Below, piece after piece: positions 44,649-53,800 of a stretch of 64,000 nucleotides of DNA. The stretch's first letter is position 1. Each line of letters starts with the position of its first letter. The notes below the pieces were generated by a model. That model saw nothing but the letters and a program-made list of their open reading frames with translations, was not told the DNA's origin and did not search any database. The stretch lies in NCBI GenBank assembly GCA_017404205.1, contig JAFRCV010000012.1:1-64000 (forward strand), written 5' to 3'. Position numbers and translations under genes: made by a program. The DNA is from Erysipelotrichaceae bacterium (lineage in GTDB: Bacteria > Bacillota_I > Bacilli_A > Erysipelotrichales > Erysipelotrichaceae).

Positions 44649-46691
44649 CTAACCTAAATATTCAAGATCTTCTTTAGAAAGACTTGAAATTGTATGTAAT
44701 CTCCAAGCACCCATCCAGGTTTGAAGATTATCATTGAAGTGTCCTCTTTCCTCACATGTAGGACGATATTTTGTCCAACGTGCATGGAAGAAGCCCTCGT
44801 TTTGTGAGCCAAGTGGGCGAACATTTCCATGAACGCTCATGCCTTCTTCAGTTGTAATACCAAGTAACGCATTACACCAAGTCATCTTAGCCCATTTGCG
44901 ATAATTCTCTTTACCAGTTAAGTGGTAAAGTTTGAATAAATCATAAACAAGTAGTGCGCCCCAAGGGTCAAGCGCACTATGCTCAGCAGAAATTAGTGTG
45001 CCACCAGTTGTATAGTAGCCATATTTACTAAATTCGGCATCAATTGGATAAATGGCATCATACCAAAACATCCAAGAGAAGAAATAAGCACAAGCTTTTT
45101 CAGCCCTTTCTAGCCATAATGGTTTTTTTGTTATTTCATATAAATCAAGAGCTGCTCTTACAAATGGATATGCAGTTTCTTTATCAGTACACAAACAATC
45201 TAAAGCACCAGCCGTACATACAAATTCATCTAAATCTCTCTTATAATAGAAATTCATAGCTTTAATAGCGACGTCTAAATAAGCTTTTTTCTTAACAGTT
45301 TTATAAAGTTCAGTTAAGCCCATAATCATAAAGCCACCTGCACCACCATCGGTTTTACGAGGTGAACCATCTTTGTTCCACGACTTGCCAAAGCCATATT
45401 CATTACTGTATGCTTTAACAGCGAAATCGCCAAGTTTCTTTGAAAACTCTAAATATTCAGGTTTATCAATACCGTGATCTTTAAATAAATGATATGAACG
45501 AACCATTTCACACATTGCCCAGCCCATATTACATGCATCAGGAAGTTGTCTTTTTGTTTCATCAGGATTGAAATTAGCTGAATAGAATGGATGAAGTAAG
45601 CCATTTTCCCATTGGGTTGATACATAGGCATCAAGGGTTTTCATACCTTGATTGATATTTTCTTGATTATTATTCTTAAAGCCATCTAAGGCAATTAGTC
45701 TAGCTGTCATAGCTCCTTGGTCTGCCCAACCAATTTCAAATCTTGTTGAGAAAGATGATAAACAAGTATTAGCTGGATCTTCCATAGCTATCGCCATCTT
45801 TTTACCAACCATTGTAGCAGCGTGGCACATAACAAATAATTTATCTGAATAATGTCCATGAAGCATAGGGACACCCTTATATTCAGTTGTTAAGAATTTA
45901 AAGAATGAAATTCCTAAATCCCATACGCGTTTATGACTTAAACAAACTTCTTTATTGAAAGCAAATAATTTGTCACATTCAAACATCAATGAAGCAGTCG
46001 CATAATTTTCATACTCTGGAACACATACAAAGATAAACATTGTTAAATATTTAACTCCACCTGGAACTAAATGCATATATTCTTCATATGGATCTAACAT
46101 TCTATTTTTTCCACCATATGTATATGGCATCTCTGATACTGGATGAAAGATTCTTTGTCGCATATATCCTTTTTCATCTTGAATCATTGAACAAGCTGAT
46201 CTTAAACTATCTTCATCAATATCGCTAGCAAATAATGCTAGTCCATGTTTCTTATCTTCACTTACAGTGCAAGAAGGGATGCCTTCTCTATCATAGGCAA
46301 ATACCCAAGGTGAGCCATCTCTGCTTAATCCTGTAGGAGTATTTGAACCACCATAATTATTGCCGTTGTAATTAAAGCCCGGAAATACATAGTGACTTGC
46401 TTTAAAACAACTTTCTATTTCAAAGATACTCTTGAATCTAATACGTTTATCAGTTGTATTTGTAATCTTTCTTTTAACAACAACCGTATTTTTTGTCTTA
46501 AATTCAAAACTATCTTTAATAGACAAACCATCAATTTCGCTGATTAAAAAGTTCTTGTTTTCTTTAACAATCTTGCCTTGTTTTTCTTCTCCATCAATGA
46601 CAATAGTTGCTGGAAACATTTTCGCAAAACATTGTCCAACCTTTTTGTTACTTAAAGTAAATAAATTTTTTTGATTTCTAATAATATACAT
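44649..46691 (-). CDS. (Alpha/alpha)-barrel glycoside-hydrolase-like protein, family not recognised
   Basis: GGAG lies 7 bp before the ATG at 46691, giving 680 aa starting MYIIRNQKN; an ATG at 46712 is less likely. An N-terminal beta-rich part (about 1-230) is followed by a helical-barrel region with RFEIGWADQGAMTARL, LPDACNMGWAMCEM, CTAGALDCLCTDKETAYPFVRAALDLYEI and SAEHSALDPWGALL. It is a paralogue of the protein at 59840-61816. No signal peptide, so it would cut imported oligosaccharides. I cannot assign a CAZy family; conserved Asp/Glu/His residues in the barrel motifs are candidates for catalysis. First gene of the long operon. Confidence 0.8.
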   Translation of the reverse strand: MYIIRNQKNLFTLSNKKVGQCFAKMFPATIVIDGEEKQGKIVKENKNFLISEIDGLSIKDSFEFKTKNTVVVKRKITNTTDKRIRFKSIFEIESCFKASHYVFPGFNYNGNNYGGSNTPTGLSRDGSPWVFAYDREGIPSCTVSEDKKHGLALFASDIDEDSLRSACSMIQDEKGYMRQRIFHPVSEMPYTYGGKNRMLDPYEEYMHLVPGGVKYLTMFIFVCVPEYENYATASLMFECDKLFAFNKEVCLSHKRVWDLGISFFKFLTTEYKGVPMLHGHYSDKLFVMCHAATMVGKKMAIAMEDPANTCLSSFSTRFEIGWADQGAMTARLIALDGFKNNNQENINQGMKTLDAYVSTQWENGLLHPFYSANFNPDETKRQLPDACNMGWAMCEMVRSYHLFKDHGIDKPEYLEFSKKLGDFAVKAYSNEYGFGKSWNKDGSPRKTDGGAGGFMIMGLTELYKTVKKKAYLDVAIKAMNFYYKRDLDEFVCTAGALDCLCTDKETAYPFVRAALDLYEITKKPLWLERAEKACAYFFSWMFWYDAIYPIDAEFSKYGYYTTGGTLISAEHSALDPWGALLVYDLFKLYHLTGKENYRKWAKMTWCNALLGITTEEGMSVHGNVRPLGSQNEGFFHARWTKYRPTCEERGHFNDNLQTWMGAWRLHTISSLSKEDLEYLG

Positions 46692-46752
46692 TTTGAGCTC
46701 CATTTTTGACATTTGTCTTTTTTTGTATTAATTTTTTCTTAAGAGGATTACT
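46692..46752. promoter_or_regulatory. Divergent intergenic control region of regulator and long operon
   Basis: Only 61 bp separate the two start codons. It contains TTTTTGACATTTGTC, a GACA-TT-TGTC dyad whose left half TTGACA also resembles a -35, and an AGAGGA RBS for the regulator. The dyad is a good candidate operator for the regulator and shares TTGACA with the 17718 and 55743 elements. Confidence 0.5.
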
Positions 46753-47865
46753 ATGAACAAGATTTACGTTTATTGCGAAGATAACTATCAAGAAACTACT
46801 TGGGCAAAGCTCATCATCAAGGGCATTGAAAGTGATCTCAATCCTAAGAAAGAAGCTTTGTGTCTAATCACCAACGATAAGCTTAAGGACTTAGAAGAAA
46901 ACAATGTCCTAGTTGTTGTTGGTTTCACCAATACATTTATAGACGAAACCTTAACTTATTGTTTAAGAAAGAAGATTCGTCCATTACTTGTTGGCTCTAC
47001 ACAGAATTACATCAACATCAATAATGTAAGTTGTGTATCAATTAATCGTGAATCATCAATGTATGATAATGTTTTAAATCTCATTAACAATCACGCTTCA
47101 CGAGTTGCCATAATTGGTGTCAATCCTTCAGTGCAAACTGATTTATCATATCTTGATGGCTACAAATCAGCTTTGAAAGTAGCGAATATCAAAATTAATG
47201 ATAACGATATTTACACCAACACTGTCGGAATTGAAGATACAATAAGCAATTTTTTAAAGAACTATAAGAAATATGATGCTGTAGTTTGTACAAACGATTA
47301 TGTAGCAATAATTCTTTTGTCTAAACTAGATCAATTAGGTATCGCTGTTCCAAAGCAATTACAAGTAACTGGTTCTGGAAACATCGACATATCTAAATTT
47401 GCCAAACCATCACTTACAACAATTGAGATTCCTCTTGAAACTGTTGGTAAGCAAGCTTGTACACTATATCGTTTGCTCAACGATGATCCATCATTCAAAT
47501 CTCTTTATTCATCAGTTGAACACAACATCATTTATCGAGATAGTACTTCAATTAAGAAATATAAGAAGTACTCGATAGACTTGGGTAGTAATGTCTGTGA
47601 GCCTTTAATTTCTAAGGCTTATGAGACAGGCATGAAACCTATTTGGACTTTGTCCGATGCATTCTCTTCAATGGATGAAGTTGATCGTAAGATTATTCAT
47701 GGAATCATCAATAATCTAACTAATACAGAAACAGCTTATGAAGCATATGTTGCTGATTCTACACTTCGATATCGTCTTAAGAGAATTTATCAAATAACTA
47801 ATACCAATGGTAAGCAAGAACTTAAAGATTTAATTCTTAAGTACTTACAATCAAGTGCTTTCTAA
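46753..47865 (+). CDS. Sugar-sensing transcriptional regulator: LacI-type binding domain with C-terminal HTH-like region
   Basis: 370 aa transcribed away from the long operon. Residues about 1-270 form a periplasmic-binding-protein/LacI sensor fold (VAIIGVNPS, SYLDGYKSAL, YDAVVCTNDYVAIILL, PSLTTIEIPLETVGKQAC). The usual N-terminal LacI helix-turn-helix is missing: the protein starts directly with the first strand of the sensor. Instead a C-terminal segment (about 310-365; DRKIIHGIINNLTNTETAYEAYVADSTLRYRLKRIYQI) looks like a helix-turn-helix resembling PucR/Fis-type ones. It probably senses a released sugar and controls the divergent operon. The ligand is unknown. Confidence 0.78.
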   Translation: MNKIYVYCEDNYQETTWAKLIIKGIESDLNPKKEALCLITNDKLKDLEENNVLVVVGFTNTFIDETLTYCLRKKIRPLLVGSTQNYININNVSCVSINRESSMYDNVLNLINNHASRVAIIGVNPSVQTDLSYLDGYKSALKVANIKINDNDIYTNTVGIEDTISNFLKNYKKYDAVVCTNDYVAIILLSKLDQLGIAVPKQLQVTGSGNIDISKFAKPSLTTIEIPLETVGKQACTLYRLLNDDPSFKSLYSSVEHNIIYRDSTSIKKYKKYSIDLGSNVCEPLISKAYETGMKPIWTLSDAFSSMDEVDRKIIHGIINNLTNTETAYEAYVADSTLRYRLKRIYQITNTNGKQELKDLILKYLQSSAF

Positions 47866-47892
47866 GGGTGTAGCCAAGGGCTACACCCTTTT
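47865..47892 (+). terminator. Terminator after the regulator gene
   Basis: GGGTGTAGCC / GGCTACACCC stem with an AAG loop, followed by TTTTATTTTT, directly after the stop codon. It may also weakly end the convergent giant surface gene. Confidence 0.9.
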
Positions 47893-47896
47893 ATTT

Positions 47897-50800
47897 TTAT
47901 TGCGCTTTTTTATTTTTTCTTTTAGCGATGAAATAAATAACGCCACCTACAACAACTGCGCCACCACCAGCAATTACATATGGTAAATAGTTTGCACTAT
48001 TTGTAGGATTTGTTTCAGGTTCAACATCATAGCCATATTCATCAATTACTTTATTATCGAATGTTTCAATATAGTTACCGATATCATATGTCTCAATGTC
48101 TTCAGGAACTTTGACACCTCTTCTTGGGGTTTCACCATCATAGAATAATGTAATCTTAATATCATCTAATACACCCCAAACACGAAGTTCAATCTTTCCA
48201 TCATATCCTTGGTAATATCTAACAACTACGCCTTTGACTTTTACATCTTCCCATTCAGTTGGAGCGAATGTGCCACCAGCTGTTACATAATCACCACGAC
48301 TATTTTCAATCATGATAGATGTTATTTCGTGTCCATCAAGTGGTTCAAACCAGTATTTGATACCACTTTGTCTAGCGGTAGTAGTTCCACCTTCAACATA
48401 AGCTACAGCATAGTTTTTAGAGAATTTAGTATTGACAGCATTTGTATAACCTTCAGCTCTTATTACCGCAAGTTTTTGAGTATTCATAATAACTTTATGC
48501 GTAGCTTTACGATAATAAACTTTTATTGAACAATCTCTATCAACATGTACAGCTCTAATTTGAGCGATACCATTTGAATCAAGATTATATCTAATTGATA
48601 CACCATTTAATATTTTAGTGAGAAGTGTTGTTCCATTTGGAAGCGTCTTAGCATCTAAGCGATGTGATTCACCACTTACATTTACAATAATGTAATCAAT
48701 ATCATAACCAATATCAGGAGTTACATCATATCTAATAGATGTCTTATTGCCAGCCTTAGAATTTGGTGTTTCACCTCTCTTAACTCTAATTAGTGACCAG
48801 TCTTTTGTTAATACTTTGGCACCAGAAGGAATATCAGTTACTTTTGCACTGCCATGATCGCCAACATCAAACCTTATTAAGTTACTATGGCCATGAGATA
48901 CATGTAATTCGATATCTACATCATTAGATACAGCCCAAGCTCTTATTTGTGCATATCCATCAGTACTGCGATAGAAACGAATTCTTGCGCCTGGGAATAC
49001 TTTTCCAGTAACTTTGCCAATTGCTGTGTCTTGACCAATATCATATGATTTGCCATCAATTGTGATTGTTGCATAATCGATATTGTCGCCTAGGTTCTTA
49101 GTTTCAAACATATATTTGTAGCCATCAGCTTCTTTTGCATATTTGTTGAAACGAATCTTAGTATAACCATTCAACAACTCAACAGGCTTTTTACCTTTAT
49201 TTTCTCTAACCATGCTTTCAGAATTGATTACAGCACCATTTAACTTAATTGTGATAACGCCATCATATACAAGTTTTAAAGCACTGTCGTTAGCTTTATA
49301 TTCTTTTCCTGTAGCATAGTCTTTATAATAAGTTACAATCTTGAAATTCTTATATACATTCCAAATTCTAATTTGTGCTTCGCCATAATGAGACTTGTTG
49401 TAACGAACAGATAGGCCAACTAATTGTTTACCTTGTGTTTGATCTTTTTCGCCATCTTTATATGTCTTATAAGATTCAAAGTTTTCTCCAAGAGTTGTAG
49501 CTAATTCGTATAGTCCATTTTCAGGATTTTGAAGATATACTTCAACTTTTGAATATTCATATCCCATACCTGCTGTAGAAGACAAGTTCCACAATAAGCT
49601 CTTACCAGCAGTAGCTGCAGGAAGTGCATCTTCAGGAACAACAATCTTCTTGCTTCCTGATTGAACAGTTACACTTGCTGGACTTGAATTATCAACATTT
49701 AAGCTTAGTGCATCATCTATAACAAGTTCTCCAGTATATGGTCCATCACCAATTGATTCATATTCAACTGTTATAATAATTTCTTCTTTTGTGAATATTC
49801 TATTAAATCTAATATGTGTATCCGTTGTATTTCTAACATATTGGAATTGTCCTAGATTATTATCTTTAATTGTTTGATTTGAAGTTAATTCATAAATAAC
49901 AGGATTATCACCACCAACAGAAACCGTCACCTTCTTAACTGCATATTTTCCATGATCAACCAAAGATAATCTAACAATACCAGAAACGATCAAATCATCA
50001 ATTGTACTAATTTGTTCATTATTACCTGTTAAATCATTTGATGGTAAAGTGATTGAATTAATTTGATAATCTACACCATTCTCATTTATTGTTTTATTTG
50101 TGATTGTTGAATTTGGTGTAATAAAACTATATTTAACATCAGACTTTTTAGCATCATCAATTGTTTGTTTTAATGTAACTTTAACATTGTATGGTGCAAA
50201 GTCAGCATTTTCATAAGCTATATCACTACCGCCATTTGTGAAGTCTTTATAATAAACTTTTAATTTAACATCTTTATTTAATGCCCAAATTCTTAATTGT
50301 GCTGAACTATCTAGAGCTTTATTATATTTAACGAATATGCCATTAGCGAAATTCATTAATGTTACGGTTTGATCAGAAACAGCAGTCTTATAAGAAACTA
50401 AGCTTTCGCCTATTGTTGCGAGTACTGCATCATTTGAAGCATCTAAGATTTCAATCTTAGAATATTCTAAGTCATAACCAGCAATTGGTGCTAAATTCCA
50501 TCTAAAACTACTTGCGCCAACTTGAGCATTAGTTGTCACCTTATATAATGCACCATATTCAGCAGTTAATGTTTTATTATCACTTGAAATACTTACGCCA
50601 TCAGGCAAAGCATCATGACTAACTGTTAAATTTTCGGCAGTTAATAATGTAGCTTTATGACTAACCTTGCTTTCAGTGATTATTGGGCTAATAATTAAAT
50701 CACTATATAGATTCAAGAAACGAACATATAAGATACCATCAGTAGCACCAGAAGCAATTGAATAGGCAACTTTAATATTTCCAAATTTAGTTAATGTTGC

Positions 50801-53800
50801 ATCGTAATTTCCTTCAGCTGTAAATGTAAAATCTTCATAATCATTCGCATCATCAGCATTAGTGAACCTCAATCCTCTAACTTTAGTTAAGTTAGGATCA
50901 ATTGCAAAACGGATTGAATTAGCATTATCGCCTTTTAGTTCAGAAGAAGCTACTGTAAATGATCTTAAATCATCACCAATAACAGTTCCAGGAGTCTTAG
51001 CATCAATATTGAATACTAATGTAGCATCATCATTATCAATATATTTAACATTAACTTCAGGATATTCAATAGTAATAGTTATATCACTAGTGATTCTGTA
51101 ATATCTTAAATTGTAATAATATCCGCCATTGTCATAATCTTTATCATGCACAAATTTAACAACAGCGTTTGTTGGAACTGTTCCACCTTTTAATGCAACT
51201 TCATATGTTCCATCTTCTAATAAGAATAAGCCATCATTTGGTGTTGTATTATTCTTTAATGCAATTTCGTCTCCTGTTAACACAACTTCTTTGTTGTTGT
51301 ATGTAAATGTAATGCTTGTAGGTAAACCACCAGCAGCATTAAATATTGATGCCACACCACTTGTATTTACAAAGTCACCTCTTGTATATGAAGTAGCGTT
51401 TGCAGCATCAAATAGCCCGGCGCCTACTCTACTTTCCCATTCTGAAGAAGAAATCTTACCAGAAGTTGAAGAAGGCACAGTGTTAATATATTTAATTGTA
51501 TGTTTAACAGATGTCTTAGCATAGATAACTGTATCATCTAGAATTGCCTTATTAAAATCAAATTCTTCACTGAATGTATCATCACTATACCAACCATCAA
51601 ACCAATATCCTTCTTTTACAGGATCTTCAGGTTTACTTGCCTTTGTAGCAAAATCTATTGTTTGTGCTGTACTTGCTTCACTATTATCATCATAAACAAA
51701 TTCAACATTAACTTGTTCATAATTCAATGTGATAGTTAAATCATTTTCAATTGAGTTAAATACTACATGATATTTATTATCATCAACTTTGCTGATAACA
51801 ACTTTGTATTCAATTGGAGCAATTGTCGTTACAATTCCGTTTTCATCAATATATCTTGTACTAGCAAAATCGTTGATTGAAACACTTGTCGAATCATTTA
51901 ATTTAACAGTGATATCTTTTAATGTTCCATGTACTGCATAAATATCCATTTCAGCACCAACAACATCTGCTTGTATCATTGCTGTTGATTGTGAGCCATT
52001 AAATGCAGTATATGCACTTGCGTTATTAGTTTGAATTGGATTATTTCCACTTTCAGCATATGCGTTTTTAACAACAATATTATTTGATGGGATATCAGTC
52101 CATCTTGCAGTAAATGTATCATCAGCTAAAATCTTATCATCAAAATCTACTAATTCATTATTGCTGTTATACCAACCTACAAAATACCAATCAGTTCCTG
52201 AAACATTAACTGTTTCTGAAACAAGTGCAGGACGTTCAATCTTGTAATTTGTCGTCTTAACACTAGTTTCACCATTCACTAATGCACCAATACCAGGAAC
52301 AAGCGAAACAGTATAACGATATTCATAATCAATATTGATATCTTCATTTACATTGTAGAAAGTGAATTTATTATTTTCATATTTCAAAATATCATTGTCT
52401 GTATGACTTGTAGATAATGTATATGAACTGCTTAGGTACAATGTTTCATTTAATTGAGATAATTCAATTGTTACATTTTTGTTGCCATTTGAAATAACAA
52501 TATGATCGACATCTCTATCTTCAGGTGTAACACTTAATTCAATGCCATTTGAATCAGAATAATCACCAGAAATAGTAGTAATTGTCTTTTTAGCTGTTTC
52601 TTTATTTACAAAATATTTATCATAATCTTCAGAAACGGTAGATGTAGTAATGTCATTAATTGTAATCTTGTGTTCATCATAATAGTGCATTACAACATCA
52701 ATTGCACCAGGAATTGCATACCAACGGCTTGCGATTGAGCCATTTTCAGCATCAGCTGAATTAGCGAATTTAACTAGATGTGTATTACCAGAAGCACTAG
52801 TAGTTAATGTGCCTTCACTTGTATAATATAAATCTTTAGAAATGATGCTGAAGCCTTTTGGTGAAATTTGGTGGTTAACTGTTTCTTTTGAACCATTCAA
52901 ATATACATCAACATAATCAACTTCTACTTGCCAAGGCTTATCATATCTATTGCCTGTACCACTTGATGGGCCATTTACATAAGCAGTAGATCTGCTTCCT
53001 TTTAATGAATAGCCAGTATCGTTGTTAAGCATTGCACCAGCACCAGTGAATACATCTAGTAAGGTATTTGTAGAACCATGTTCTCTACCATATCCATAAT
53101 AAACATTTAGATAATAGTCTTTACTTAATAATGCATATACCTTTGTATCATCCACTAATGTAACATTTTCAAATTCAAATTCATTTTCGAATGTATCTTC
53201 TTTATACCAACCAATAAATGAATAACCTGTCTTTGAAGGATCATTTGGTTTTTCAATTGTTGATGCTGTATTAAATGGAATGTATCTAGTAGCATATAGA
53301 CTTCCATCTTTCATGAATTTAATTTCAACATCTTTGTATATTAAATCAACAGTAGTATCACTATTTAAAGTTAAAACATTAATTGTTATATATTTATTAC
53401 CAGCAACATAATCGATGCTTAACATATCACTTGTTGAAGAAGTATCTTGTTTTTGTCCATTTGCATCAATATAAACTGTTTTATTAACGTTGCCAATTAA
53501 TTCGCTGGCATCAAATTCATTTCCATTGATAGATATTTTATCTAGTGTTCCATGAACTGCATAAACTTTTAGTGTTGTGCCAACATTTTGATTCTTAATA
53601 ACTGTTGCTCTATCAGTGATGTTTGAAAATGAGATAGCATTATTTGCTTCTACTTCATCACCATCATCGTTCATTGCTCCATTTACAGTAATGCTTACTG
53701 TTTGTTCAAAACGAGCATATAAATCTAAATCAGCATTTATAGCTTGTGAGAAATCAAATTCATTTAAGAATGTTTGATCATCTGTATACCAAGCAACAAA

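Noticed and set aside
47897-48050. LPXTG sorting signal in the giant surface protein
   Set aside because: The end has LPYVIAG before the helix, which does not match LPXTG; only a membrane anchor with a basic tail is supported.
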